From assembly GCA_008107755.1 (NCBI GenBank), contig VIRH01000097.1:124001-188000 (forward strand): a DNA stretch of 64,000 nucleotides. Reading direction: 5' to 3'. The notes beneath the pieces were generated by a model. That model worked only from the letters and a program-made list of their open reading frames with translations, did no database searches and was not told the origin of the DNA. The first letter of the stretch is position 1. The number at the start of each line of letters is the position of its first letter. Below, piece after piece: positions 43,421 to 51,336 of the stretch. The translations under genes were made by a program, and so were the position numbers. This stretch comes from Rhodobacterales bacterium. Its GTDB lineage: Bacteria > Pseudomonadota > Alphaproteobacteria > Rhizobiales > Stappiaceae.

Positions 43421-43681
43421 CTACACGCTTATGTCCACCAGGCGGCCAAGGCCGTTTTCGGGACCTGTTCTTTCGGCGCGCCTGACGAGTTTGTCGGCTT
43501 GCTCGCTCAGAAGCTCGGCACGGCTCGAACTGAAATCAGCCTGACGCTGAACCATTTCGGCTGTGGCTTCGGACTGCCGGTTTCTTGCCGCTTCCGCTTG
43601 TTGCGCAACCTTTTCCGTTCCGGAAGCGCCGAGCGACGGCAGGAACGCCTGACGGGCTCCATGGCTTATCGCTTCAGGCAT
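43421..43681 (-). CDS. Small helical protein ending in GLGxxVDISV
   Basis: An 86-residue protein of no known family. A long amphipathic helical region rich in Ala, Gln and Glu (about 25-70, EKVAQQAEAARNRQ to SEQADKLVRRAE) is followed by ENGLGRLVDISV. The last five residues are identical to those of the 68-residue neighbour. The ATG is preceded by GGAAGG. No signal peptide or membrane segment. A perfect inverted repeat and a TTGACA hexamer lie about 110-130 bases upstream. It and the 68-residue gene (38 bases apart) probably form one transcript. Confidence 0.68.
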   Translation of the reverse strand: MPEAISHGARQAFLPSLGASGTEKVAQQAEAARNRQSEATAEMVQRQADFSSSRAELLSEQADKLVRRAERTGPENGLGRLVDISV

Positions 43682-43792
43682 CTTCCTTCCAATCTCTGGA
43701 TATTGCTTTGACTGTATTGTCGCCTATCCGGCCGGCTGAAATCGTAAACGGATGGAGAAAGCGCGGGATTTGCTTACCCACGGCTTGATCAA

Positions 43793-43810
43793 GACATAAT
43801 AATTTATGTC
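43793..43810. promoter_or_regulatory. Inverted repeat GACATAA-N4-TTATGTC with TTGACA
   Basis: A perfect 7+7 inverted repeat lies upstream of the 86-residue gene. On the minus strand its right side merges into TTGACATAA, a good -35 hexamer. An adjoining 10-bp palindrome, CTTGATCAAG, covers 43784-43793. Together they look like an operator over a promoter. The surrounding 294-base gap has no gene I can see. Confidence 0.45.
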
Positions 43811-43975
43811 AAATCTTAGGAATTAAGTCGCAACATTCTGAAAGGTATCATCAATCGGATCGGCGGAATACTTCGATCGAGTCGCCGGAAGGTACGCTCG
43901 GATGCACAAGTAGGAACAGCCGAAACCCCTGAAAAAGGGTTCGGCGCCGGCAGTTGTTAATAAATTCGGGAAAGA

Positions 43976-44179
43976 TCAGGCAGTCACATCGACCTTGCCG
44001 CCGAGGCCCGGAGGCGGAGCAGCCTGGACGGATTCCAGGTTTTCGGCACCCTGCTGGAGGAGGGCGACGAGATTGGCGTCCTGCTGGGCGGACATCTTCA
44101 TCATCTTAGACTGCAACACCTGCTGCGTCTGCGCCTGACTGGTGACGGCGAATGTGTTGGCGATTCCAACGCTGTCCAT
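43976..44179 (-). CDS. YjfB-like putative motility protein
   Basis: A 67-residue protein resembling the YjfB family (putative motility protein). It starts MDSVGIANTFAVTSQAQTQQ, has a Met/Gln-rich helix (VLQSKMMKMSAQQDANLVALLQQ) and ends PPGLGGKVDVTA, equal to the LGxxID(V/I)xA tail of YjfB proteins from memory. The ribosome site CAGGAG precedes the ATG. An exact CtrA box lies 42-56 bases upstream, a common place for control of flagellar genes in alphaproteobacteria. Its tail matches those of the two small genes downstream. The biochemical role is unknown for the whole family. Confidence 0.75.
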   Translation of the reverse strand: MDSVGIANTFAVTSQAQTQQVLQSKMMKMSAQQDANLVALLQQGAENLESVQAAPPPGLGGKVDVTA

Positions 44180-44220
44180 TTGAAACTCCTGATTTCAAAT
44201 GGACCCTATCGTTGCGACCG

Positions 44221-44235
44221 TTAACTGCGGGTTAA
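44221..44235. promoter_or_regulatory. Candidate CtrA box, TTAA-N7-TTAA
   Basis: TTAACTGCGGGTTAA, an exact match to the CtrA consensus, is 42 bases from the ATG of the YjfB-like gene (minus strand). It probably overlaps the -35 region of that gene. The other flanking gene (44397, also minus) ends here, so the box can serve only the YjfB-like transcript. Confidence 0.6.
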
Positions 44236-44396
44236 TGAAATTTCTTTCAAGGCAGGTCGACGGACGAAGGCCGACACGACACCATGATGCGCGCGAAAAG
44301 ACGCCGCAGCCCGCCCGGGCAGACCAGCATCACCGTCTCACTGTCCGCGCCGACGGTGCGGGCGCGAACATGTTTCAGGAAAGAATGCGGCGCGGA

Positions 44397-45278
44397 TCAG
44401 CGCGTCGGAACCGGATTTTCGCCGCGATAGTCGTAGAAACCGCGCTGTGTCTTGCGGCCAAGCCAGCCGGCCTCGACATATTTCACCAGCAACGGGCAAG
44501 GGCGGTATTTCGTGTCCGCCAGACCTTCATAAAGCACCTGCATGATCGAAAGGCAGGTATCGAGGCCAATGAAGTCGGCCAGTTGAAGCGGACCCATGGG
44601 ATGGTTTGCCCCGAGCCGCATGGCCTTGTCGATGCTCTCGACCGACCCGACACCCTCATAAAGCGTGTAGATCGCCTCGTTGATCATCGGCAGCAGGATG
44701 CGGTTGACCATGAAGGCCGGGAAATCCTCGGCGACGGCGGTCTGTTTGCCCAGCCGGTCGCAGAACACCTTGGATGCCTCGAAGGTTTCGTCCTCGGTGG
44801 CGATGCCGCGAACCAGCTCGACCAGTTCCATCAGCGGCACCGGATTCATGAAATGAATGCCGATGAAGCGCTCCGGCCGGTCGGTGGATGCGGCAAGACG
44901 CGTGATGGAGATTGACGAGGTGTTCGTCGCCAGAATGGCTTCCGGCTTCAGGATCGGGCAAAGCTGCGCAAAGATCTTGCGCTTGACCTGCTCGTTTTCC
45001 ACGGCGGATTCAATGACGAGATCCATGTCGCTCAACATGTCGAGATCTTCGGCCGCCTTGATCCGGTCGAGGGCGCCGGTGCGCACCTCCTCGGAGATGA
45101 GGGACTTGGAGACCTGACGGGCCATGTTGCCGTTGATCGACGCCAGACCGGATTCGATTCGCTCCATCGAAATGTCGCTCAGGCACACGTCATAGCCTGC
45201 CAGCGCGCATACATGTGCGATACCGCTGCCCATTTGCCCTGCGCCGATGACACCGACTTTTTTGATTTCGAGAACCAT
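44397..45278 (-). CDS. hbd: 3-hydroxybutyryl-CoA dehydrogenase
   Basis: NAD(P)-dependent 3-hydroxyacyl-CoA dehydrogenase of 293 residues, interconverting acetoacetyl-CoA and 3-hydroxybutyryl-CoA. The Rossmann motif is VGVIGAGQMGSGIAHVCALAGYDV. The catalytic His-Glu pair and substrate Asn fall in IGIHFMNPVPLMELVELVRG and FMVNRILLPMINEAI. The C-terminal helical domain has GANHPMGPLQLADFIGLDT and LGRKTQRGFYDY. The ATG at 45278 (MVLEIKKV) fits the family. It lies just downstream of etfA, as in many alphaproteobacteria, linking fatty-acid or polyhydroxybutyrate metabolism with ETF. Confidence 0.95.
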   Translation of the reverse strand: MVLEIKKVGVIGAGQMGSGIAHVCALAGYDVCLSDISMERIESGLASINGNMARQVSKSLISEEVRTGALDRIKAAEDLDMLSDMDLVIESAVENEQVKRKIFAQLCPILKPEAILATNTSSISITRLAASTDRPERFIGIHFMNPVPLMELVELVRGIATEDETFEASKVFCDRLGKQTAVAEDFPAFMVNRILLPMINEAIYTLYEGVGSVESIDKAMRLGANHPMGPLQLADFIGLDTCLSIMQVLYEGLADTKYRPCPLLVKYVEAGWLGRKTQRGFYDYRGENPVPTR

Positions 45279-45362
45279 ACTGAAACATCCGATCTCATGG
45301 TAGACGGCCCGACTGGGCTCTTGTGCGGCTATTTTTGGCAAGTCTTGAGCCGAACAGCAAGA

Positions 45363-45396
45363 ACCCCGAAGCGAAAACTGTCAATCGCTCCGGGGT
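45363..45396 (-). terminator. Hairpin after etfA
   Basis: ACCCCG-A-AGCG and CGCT-C-CGGGGT pair with one mismatch across an 11-base loop, 24 bases past the etfA stop on the minus strand. Only a weak T-rich stretch follows, so termination before hbd is probably partial. Confidence 0.45.
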
Positions 45397-45419
45397 CCGT
45401 GATCAATTTGCCGCAGACC

Positions 45420-46352
45420 TTACTCGACGGCAGACTTCAATTCGGGGAGTGCCTCGAAGAGATCGGCGACCAGGCCGTAGTCCGCGACCTGGAAGATCGG
45501 GGCTTCCTCGTCCTTGTTGATGGCGACGATGACCTTGGAGTCCTTCATCCCTGCAAGGTGCTGGATCGCACCCGAAATACCGCAGGCGATGTAGAGATCC
45601 GGAGCCACCACCTTGCCCGTCTGGCCGACCTGCCAGTCGTTCGGCGCATAGCCCGCATCCACGGCCGCACGCGAGGCACCGACCGCCGCACCGAGCGCAT
45701 CGGCCACCGGCATGATGACTTCCTGGAACTTCTCCTCCGAGCCGAGCGCACGCCCGCCGGAGATGATGATCTTCGCGGATGTCAGTTCCGGACGGTCGGA
45801 GCTGGACAGCTCCTCGCCCACGAAGTCCGAAAGCCCGCTGCCGTCGACGCCGGAAACCGTTTCCACCGATGCGGAACCACCCTGTTCAGCGGCCGCGAAG
45901 GTCGAGGTCCGCACGGTGATGACCTTTTTTCCGTCCGTCGACTTCACCGTCTGGATCGCGTTGCCCGCGTAGATCGGACGCTCGAACGTTTCAGCGTCCA
46001 CCACAGCGGTGATGTCGGAGATCTGCATCACGTCCAGAAGCGCAGCAACGCGCGGCAGCGTGTTCTTGCCGTTGGCCGTTGCCGGCGCCACGATCGCGTC
46101 GTAGTCGCCCGCCATGGAAACGATCAGGTCAGCCGTCGGCTCGGCAAGCTGATGCTCCAGGGCATCACTTTCCGCCAGCAGCACCTTCGTCGCGCCAGAA
46201 AGCTTCGCAGCCTCGTCTGCCACGCTCTGAACGCCCTTGCCGGCCACCAGGATGTGAACATCCGAGCCGAGAGCAACGGCCGCCGTCAGCGCCTTGGAGG
46301 TCGCATCGTTGAGGGACCCGCCGGCATGTTCAGCCACAAGAAGAGTTGTCAT
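45420..46352 (-). CDS. etfA: Electron transfer flavoprotein alpha subunit
   Basis: FAD-binding large subunit of ETF, 310 residues. It passes electrons from acyl-CoA and dimethylglycine-type dehydrogenases to ETF:ubiquinone oxidoreductase. The C-terminal FAD domain is clear: [63 protein letters not shown] and [28 protein letters not shown]. It follows etfB by 23 bases in the same operon. Confidence 0.97.
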   Translation of the reverse strand: MTTLLVAEHAGGSLNDATSKALTAAVALGSDVHILVAGKGVQSVADEAAKLSGATKVLLAESDALEHQLAEPTADLIVSMAGDYDAIVAPATANGKNTLPRVAALLDVMQISDITAVVDAETFERPIYAGNAIQTVKSTDGKKVITVRTSTFAAAEQGGSASVETVSGVDGSGLSDFVGEELSSSDRPELTSAKIIISGGRALGSEEKFQEVIMPVADALGAAVGASRAAVDAGYAPNDWQVGQTGKVVAPDLYIACGISGAIQHLAGMKDSKVIVAINKDEEAPIFQVADYGLVADLFEALPELKSAVE

Positions 46353-46375
46353 GTCTTGTTCTCCCGCGACAATCC

Positions 46376-47125
46376 TTAAAGGACGCCGGCTTCGTTCTTG
46401 AGTTTGTCGACCAGTTCGCTGACGGACCCTACCTTGACGCCGGCCTGGCGTGTCGCCGGCTCAGCGGTGGAAACCACGGTCAGGCGGGGTGTGACGTCGA
46501 CGCCGAAGTCGTCCGGCGACTTTTCGTCGATCGGCTTCTTCTTGGCCTTCATGATGTTGGGAAGCGAGGCGTAGCGCGGCTCGTTGAGGCGCAGGTCCGT
46601 GGTCACGATCGCCGGCAGCTTCAGCTTGACGGTCTGCAGGCCACCATCGACCTCGCGCGTCACGTCTACCGTGCCTTCGCCGATGTCCACCTTCGAGGCG
46701 AAGGTACCCTGGCTCCAGCCAAGGAGCGCGGCCAGCATCTGGCCGGTCTGATTGCAGTCGTCATCGATCGCCTGCTTGCCCAGGATCACCAGGCCCGGCT
46801 CTTCCGCTTCCACGATCCCCTTCAGGATCTTGGCGACGGCCAGCGGCTCGGTGGTCTCGTCGGTCTTCACCAGAATGCCGCGGTCAGCACCCATCGCAAG
46901 ACCGGTGCGGAGTGTTTCCGTCGCCTGCTGCGGGCCGACCGAAACCACGACGACTTCGCTCGCCTTGCCGGCTTCCTTGAGCCGCAGGGCCTCTTCAACC
47001 GAGATTTCGTCAAACGGGTTCATCGACATCTTGACGTTTGCAAGATCGACACCCGAACCGTCCGATTTCACTCGAACCTTCACGTTGTAGTCGATCACCC
47101 GCTTCACGGGCACAAGGATCTTCAT
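46376..47125 (-). CDS. etfB: Electron transfer flavoprotein beta subunit
   Basis: AMP-binding small subunit of ETF, 249 residues. The family start [20 protein letters not shown] is present, then [46 protein letters not shown] (AMP site) and the recognition loop [29 protein letters not shown] that docks dehydrogenase partners. First gene of etfBA, with a promoter candidate about 120 bases upstream. Confidence 0.97.
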   Translation of the reverse strand: MKILVPVKRVIDYNVKVRVKSDGSGVDLANVKMSMNPFDEISVEEALRLKEAGKASEVVVVSVGPQQATETLRTGLAMGADRGILVKTDETTEPLAVAKILKGIVEAEEPGLVILGKQAIDDDCNQTGQMLAALLGWSQGTFASKVDIGEGTVDVTREVDGGLQTVKLKLPAIVTTDLRLNEPRYASLPNIMKAKKKPIDEKSPDDFGVDVTPRLTVVSTAEPATRQAGVKVGSVSELVDKLKNEAGVL

Positions 47126-47242
47126 CTGGTCAACCTCTTGCTGGGCCGGCTTTCACCGCACCGCATTATCCGGCTCGGCCGCCAAATCCTGCCAAGGAAT
47201 AAGAAATGGCGGAATTGAGCCACTCGTGGCGCATGGCGCGGG

Positions 47243-47271
47243 ACGGTACTGAGGTGTACGGCGGCTGTCAA
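47243..47271 (-). promoter_or_regulatory. Candidate sigma-70 promoter of etfBA
   Basis: TTGACA, 17 bases, then TACCGT on the minus strand. The -35 is perfect and the -10 poor, as is common in alphaproteobacteria. It gives a leader of about 110 bases. Apart from this, the 323-base gap between etfB and the anti-sigma gene shows no gene or clear hairpin. Confidence 0.45.
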
Positions 47272-47448
47272 TTGTGCGGGCAGGCCGAAACAGGTAATTT
47301 GCCGCGACTGGAAAAACCCACGTCGGATCGATGACAGTGTGCACTGCGTCAAATGACCGCAACCGATCTGGCGCCGGACAAGCCTTTCGCGCCGGTCGGG
47401 ACGCCGAAATCGGCCGCAAGGTAAAGGTGGGGGAAGACTTCGCCGGGC

Positions 47449-48141
47449 TCAGATGCCCGGCGGCTGTTGCGCAAAATCGCCCGAAACCGGCTCTGCGAAG
47501 ACGGTGGTCCATGTGCCGCTTTCGTCGCGGCAGGCAGTTCCCTGGATGGACATGTCCATGCCACCGAACCTGGTTTCACGCACGTACTGGCGGCACCAGT
47601 GTCCGCTCGTGCTCTTGTAGGTATGGACAGGTGTGAAGGTCTCGACCCAGTTGCCTTCGTGGCTGATCTGGATCGGCTCGCCGCTGACCCTGGTTTCAAG
47701 TGCTTCCTGAACCGTCTGTGCGATCAGCGTGCGCTCGGTTTCCATGCGCGCGGCAAGGCTGGCAACCGCATCGTCCATGCGCGACTGCATCCAGTAGGTC
47801 GTGAACATGAAGGTGCCGGCGACGAGAAGCAGCGCTGCAGCCGTCTGCACCAGCATGCCCGACCAGTTCGAATTGGCTGCGGCGGGAATTTTCCTCTTGG
47901 CGAACTCGCGGTCGATCACGGCCTGGAAACGGTCAAGACTGTCCTGCGGCACGGAAGCGGGGATGGCGCGCTGGAGAAGACGGTTGTCCGCGTCCATGCG
48001 CTCCATGAGATAGTCGCCGCCGTCGACATCTTCTATGCTGCCGAGCAAACGGGCCCGCTCCTCGGCGGCCCCTTCTCCGTCAAGCACTTTCCCGATGTCG
48101 GTCGCGAGTAGTATCTGCTCGCGTTTCTTGTCGAACGTCAT
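47449..48141 (-). CDS. Membrane anti-sigma factor with RT0821/Lpp0805-like periplasmic domain
   Basis: A 230-residue single-pass membrane protein. The cytoplasmic part (1-92) is charged and helical and lacks the HxxxCxxC zinc motif. One transmembrane helix covers about 95-117. The periplasmic part ends in a small domain (about 165-212) with TPVHTYKSTSGHWCRQY and QGTACRDESGTW, holding Cys183 and Cys204. Its start overlaps the ECF sigma stop by four bases, the usual arrangement for an anti-sigma factor. The periplasmic domain matches one in the lipoprotein encoded at 49.3-49.7 kb. The anti-sigma role is inferred from position and topology. Confidence 0.8.
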   Translation of the reverse strand: MTFDKKREQILLATDIGKVLDGEGAAEERARLLGSIEDVDGGDYLMERMDADNRLLQRAIPASVPQDSLDRFQAVIDREFAKRKIPAAANSNWSGMLVQTAAALLLVAGTFMFTTYWMQSRMDDAVASLAARMETERTLIAQTVQEALETRVSGEPIQISHEGNWVETFTPVHTYKSTSGHWCRQYVRETRFGGMDMSIQGTACRDESGTWTTVFAEPVSGDFAQQPPGI

Positions 48142-48680
48142 GACATACCTCCTGGCATGCTTTGCATCTTAACCCCCGGCGCAGTGCCATTCGAGTCCAG
48201 AAATTCCCTCAACTTGAGGCGGGCGCGGGCCAGTCGGCTGGTTACTGTGCCGATGGGCACTCCCAGTTCGTCCGCCACGTCCTTGTAACTCCGGCCCTCG
48301 ATCGCGATTTTCAGGAGAACTTCCCGATTGTCGTCGTCGAGTTCGCCGATGAACCTCTGGACCTTCTGTAACTCCAGACTGCTTGCAGCAGCCTGAACAC
48401 CATCGTAACTTTCGTCGTAGTCGGTCATGGCCAGATCAAACAGCCTTGCCCGATTTGCAGAATCCCGCACCGTGTTGAAGTGCAGGTTCTGCATGATCCT
48501 GAACATCCAGCTATCGAGCCGGGTAGCCGGATCGAACTGGTCCAGGGAACGGATTGCGCGCTCACATGTGGTCTGCACCAGATCGTCTGCCTGATCCGGA
48601 TTCCGGCACAGCCGTAATGCAAAACTCCTCAACTTCGGGAGCAAACGGATCATGTCCGTTTTCACTATGTCATCAGGCAA
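48138..48680 (-). CDS. ECF-type RNA polymerase sigma factor
   Basis: A 180-residue sigma-70 family protein of the ECF group. Region 2 (about 15-85) contains RNPDQADDLVQTTCERAIRSLDQFDP and DSWMFRIMQNLHFNTVRD. Region 4 (about 112-165) contains LDDDNREVLLKIAIEGRSYKDVADELGVPIGTVTSRLARARLKLREFL. The start is probably the TTG at 48680 with GGAGAA close upstream; ATG 48653 would remove nine residues. Its stop overlaps the anti-sigma start. It is divergent from a Gly/Ser-rich secreted protein and a lipoprotein, its likely target genes. Confidence 0.93.
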   Translation of the reverse strand: MPDDIVKTDMIRLLPKLRSFALRLCRNPDQADDLVQTTCERAIRSLDQFDPATRLDSWMFRIMQNLHFNTVRDSANRARLFDLAMTDYDESYDGVQAAASSLELQKVQRFIGELDDDNREVLLKIAIEGRSYKDVADELGVPIGTVTSRLARARLKLREFLDSNGTAPGVKMQSMPGGMS

Positions 48681-48857
48681 GGAGTTCTCCGCAAACCGCT
48701 CTCAAGAGCACAACCCGTGAGACATCATTTCAATCCAGACGATTTTAAACTAAATTTTTGGGAAGAAACCGACATAGTCAGGTGTTGTGACTGCAGAAGC
48801 CGGAAACCAGCTCTCGCATTCCGCAAAAACTCTAACATTATGGTAACCAGAAAGCCG

Positions 48858-49292
48858 ATGAACCACGCCCGCCACATAACTTCGCAGAACCGCAGGAATG
48901 CGCCGTTCCGCTTTGTGACGGGCGCATCAGTTGCGGCATTGGTGTTCTCTCTTGTCTTCTTCAGCCCCTTTATAGACTTGAAGGATACCAATGCTGCGCA
49001 CGCTCAGTCCCGCGGCGGAACCTCCGGTGGAGGCGGCTCCAGCGGCGGTGATTCGGGCGGCGGCGGCTCGTCCGGTGGAGGCGGGTCCTCCGGTGGCGGA
49101 GGCGGCGGTTCTTCCGGTGGCGGCGGGTCCGATCGCTCCTGGTCGAACAAGGCTGCCTCACAAAAGCCAGTTTCTCCAAGTCAAAATCGAAACTCGGTTA
49201 AGCAGCAGAGTTTCAGCGGCAGCTCCGAACCCTCAGGCGGGATGCTTTCCCGTCAGCAGGAGCGGGAGGCAATTCAAGGCGGCTGGAAGTAG
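48858..49292 (+). CDS. Secreted Gly/Ser-rich protein
   Basis: A 144-residue protein with no assigned family. Basic residues and a hydrophobic helix (about 20-42) act as a signal sequence with possible cleavage at AHA-QS near 54. Then comes a glycine/serine low-complexity region (about 56-95) with repeated GGGGSSGG units, a short SDRSWSNKAAS part, and a C-terminal SGGMLSRQQEREAIQGGWK. ATG 48840 (six codons earlier) is an alternative start. Divergent from the ECF sigma gene and 20 bases before the lipoprotein gene, so it is probably a regulon member. A surface or adhesive role is guesswork. Confidence 0.72.
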   Translation: MNHARHITSQNRRNAPFRFVTGASVAALVFSLVFFSPFIDLKDTNAAHAQSRGGTSGGGGSSGGDSGGGGSSGGGGSSGGGGGGSSGGGGSDRSWSNKAASQKPVSPSQNRNSVKQQSFSGSSEPSGGMLSRQQEREAIQGGWK

Positions 49293-49312
49293 ATCCAAGG
49301 GCGGGATCGATT

Positions 49313-49699
49313 TTGAGACTATGGAATCGTGGGACTGCAAGCCGCTTTGCAGTGGTGTGGTTATGTGCATCCACCTTGTCCGCATGCGTTGAAAGTACGA
49401 CCCAAAACGAAATATCCGGAGATCTGTCCGACGAACCGGCCCTCGGATCGTCGGATGAGGCAATTGCGTCTCGAAATCTTCAGCAGGCGCTCGAGAAATC
49501 GCTCTCCGGCGAATCGCTGCGTTGGCAGAACCCCAGCAACGGCACCAGTGGCACCGTAACGCCCGTCAGCACCTGGAAAACGGCGAACGGAACCTACTGT
49601 CGGTCCTACCGCGAACGGATCACGCTCGGATCCGGTGAGTCCGTCCGGCGTAATGGAGTGGCCTGCAGGTCTCCCGAAGCTGTCTGGCGCGCCACCTGA
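49313..49699 (+). CDS. Lipoprotein with RT0821/Lpp0805-like surface-antigen domain
   Basis: A 128-residue lipoprotein. The signal peptide ends in lipobox LSAC with Cys25. An acidic linker (30-50) is followed by a helix (SRNLQQALEKSL) and a compact domain (about 68-126): LRWQNPSNGTSGTVTPV, STWKTANGTYCRSYRE and NGVACRSPEAVW, with Cys96 and Cys118. The domain repeats the TPV-x-T-x-K-x3-G-x-(Y/W)-CR-x-Y and ACR-x3-x-W pattern of the nearby anti-sigma factor. The start is a TTG at 49313 behind AAGGGCGGG. Probably expressed with the Gly-rich gene from the ECF-controlled promoter. Confidence 0.78.
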   Translation: MRLWNRGTASRFAVVWLCASTLSACVESTTQNEISGDLSDEPALGSSDEAIASRNLQQALEKSLSGESLRWQNPSNGTSGTVTPVSTWKTANGTYCRSYRERITLGSGESVRRNGVACRSPEAVWRAT

Positions 49700-49756
49700 G
49701 CGACCGAGCCCTCGCCAAAGACGGTCAAGGCCGAGAACGCGCCGCCAACCTCCCGA

Positions 49757-50449
49757 TTACCCAAGGTTCCTGTCGAACAGCATGACCCCCTTGCGCCGCA
49801 TGAACGCGACGAGGACCGCGCCCGAGGCCAGGCCGCCGATATGCGTGACCCAGGCAACATCGCTGTTGACCGCCGTCACGGCGTTGAAGAACTGATAGAC
49901 GATCCAGGCGCCGAGGATCCATTTCGCGCTCAGGCGCAGCGGCACCCGGCCCAGCACCAGAACCCAGATCTTCACCCGCGGATGCAGCATCAGATAGGCG
50001 CCGACAACGCCTGACACCGCACCGGATGCCCCGATCAGCGGCACCTGCGACTGAACGTCCAGCACCGCGTAGGCCATTCCACCCGCGGCCGAGCACAAGA
50101 GATAGAAGATCAGGTAGCGCAGATGGCCGAGCGCATCCTCGACATTGTCGCCGAACACCCACAGGAACAGCATGTTCCCGATCAGGTGCATGTACCCGCC
50201 ATGGAAGAAGGCATAGGTCACGACCGACATCCAGTCGGGCAGCACCTTCAGATCCGGCGCAAGGTCGCGGATATCGAAGAGGACCGAGGGGATGAGGCCG
50301 TAGGAATAGGACGACGCCGCCAGTGCGTGGCTTTCGCCTGCCTTCTCGAATACCACGAAGATCAGGACATTGGCAGCGATGATTGCGAGATTGACATATG
50401 GGCGAGGGACGTGCCTGAGCCGGTTCTGATCGTAAAGCGGGATGAACAT
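49757..50449 (-). CDS. Rhomboid-family intramembrane serine protease
   Basis: A 230-residue membrane protein with six or seven helices. The catalytic Ser142 sits in GASGAVSGVVGAY and the catalytic His203 in WVTHIGGLASG. The oxyanion-region HLIGNMLFLWVFGDN and an N-terminal PYVNLAIIAANVLIF helix are typical. It cleaves membrane proteins within the bilayer; the substrate is unknown. The gene is convergent with the lipoprotein gene and 16 bases from the next gene downstream-facing, pduO. Confidence 0.93.
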   Translation of the reverse strand: MFIPLYDQNRLRHVPRPYVNLAIIAANVLIFVVFEKAGESHALAASSYSYGLIPSVLFDIRDLAPDLKVLPDWMSVVTYAFFHGGYMHLIGNMLFLWVFGDNVEDALGHLRYLIFYLLCSAAGGMAYAVLDVQSQVPLIGASGAVSGVVGAYLMLHPRVKIWVLVLGRVPLRLSAKWILGAWIVYQFFNAVTAVNSDVAWVTHIGGLASGAVLVAFMRRKGVMLFDRNLG

Positions 50450-50465
50450 CCGGCGGTCTTGCTCC

Positions 50466-51041
50466 TCAGCGGTTCTGGCCAGGCACCCACAGAACGTCGA
50501 GATCGCCTTTCCCGTTGAGGAAGCGGGACGCGACGAAGAAGAAGTCGGACAGGCGGTTCATGTAGCGGACCGCGGCGCCGTTGACCTGTTCGCGGGCAGC
50601 CAGCTCCACCATCAGCCGCTCCGCCCGGCGCGAAACCGTTCTAGCGAGGTGAAGATGCGCGGCCGCGGGGCTTCCGCCCGGCAAGACGAAGGACCGCAGC
50701 GGCGTCAGCTCGCTGTTGAAGCGGTCGATGGCTTCCTCGATCGCCGTAACCTGTGCGTCGGTGATCCGAAGCGGTTCATAGCCGAGATCCTGACCGGTAT
50801 CGGGCGTCGCCAGATCCGCGCCGAGGTCGAAGAGATCGTTCTGGATGCGATTGAGCACCGCATCGATCTCCGGCGCGCCTTCGCTCGTGTGCAGCCGGAC
50901 CAGGCCGACCACCGCATTGGTTTCATCCACCGTGCCATAAGCCTCGATCCGCAGATCGTTTTTCGGCCGGCGTTCGCCGGAGCCCAGCGCCGTTGTGCCG
51001 TCGTCGCCTGTCTTCGTGTAGATCTTGTTCAGAACAACCAT
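50466..51041 (-). CDS. Cob(I)yrinic acid a,c-diamide adenosyltransferase, PduO type
   Basis: ATP:corrinoid adenosyltransferase of 191 residues, making adenosylcobalamin from reduced cobalamin. The ATP-binding start KIYTKTGDDGTTALGSGERRPKND is diagnostic, followed by YGTVDETNAVVGL and the trimer/active-site stretch FVLPGGSPAAAHLHLARTVSRRAER, then NRLSDFFFVASRFLN. No cobalamin riboswitch is visible. It follows the 65-residue membrane protein by 17 bases and precedes the rhomboid gene by 17, so the three may form an operon. Confidence 0.95.
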   Translation of the reverse strand: MVVLNKIYTKTGDDGTTALGSGERRPKNDLRIEAYGTVDETNAVVGLVRLHTSEGAPEIDAVLNRIQNDLFDLGADLATPDTGQDLGYEPLRITDAQVTAIEEAIDRFNSELTPLRSFVLPGGSPAAAHLHLARTVSRRAERLMVELAAREQVNGAAVRYMNRLSDFFFVASRFLNGKGDLDVLWVPGQNR

Positions 51042-51057
51042 ATTCCTGCCCCCTGCC

Positions 51058-51255
51058 TTATCGTCCCGACCCGAAGAAATAGAGCCCGCCCATCACCAGG
51101 ACAATCACGAGGAACTGCAACCCGACCCGCCAGCGCATCAGCATCTGCGAGCGGTTGGAGGGTCCGTGCCGAAACATGTTGATGATGCCGAGGACGAGAA
51201 CGATCGCCACGGCAGCCATGGCGACGGGTATGAGAATGTCCAGAATTTCTGCCAT
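51058..51255 (-). CDS. Small two-helix membrane protein, HIG1-like
   Basis: A 65-residue protein with two helices (about 5-26 and 43-62) and a short polar loop (RHGPSNRSQMLMRWRVG). This loop matches the HIG1 / twin-transmembrane family, in which members associate with respiratory complexes. The ATG at 51255 follows GGAAA. It lies immediately upstream of pduO, a common pairing in alphaproteobacteria. Function here is inferred. Confidence 0.82.
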   Translation of the reverse strand: MAEILDILIPVAMAAVAIVLVLGIINMFRHGPSNRSQMLMRWRVGLQFLVIVLVMGGLYFFGSGR

Positions 51256-51336
51256 TTGATTTCCTTTCAAGCGCCCGTGCACACGGCCGCGTTCCGCCCT
51301 GGGCGCCCTGTGGTCCCTGTCGGGCAGCCTCGGCTC

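Noticed and set aside
43920..43955. Hairpin-like CCGAAACCC / GGGTTCGG as a terminator of the YjfB-like gene
   Set aside because: The stem has a bulge and the T-tract lies in the loop on the relevant strand, not after the stem.
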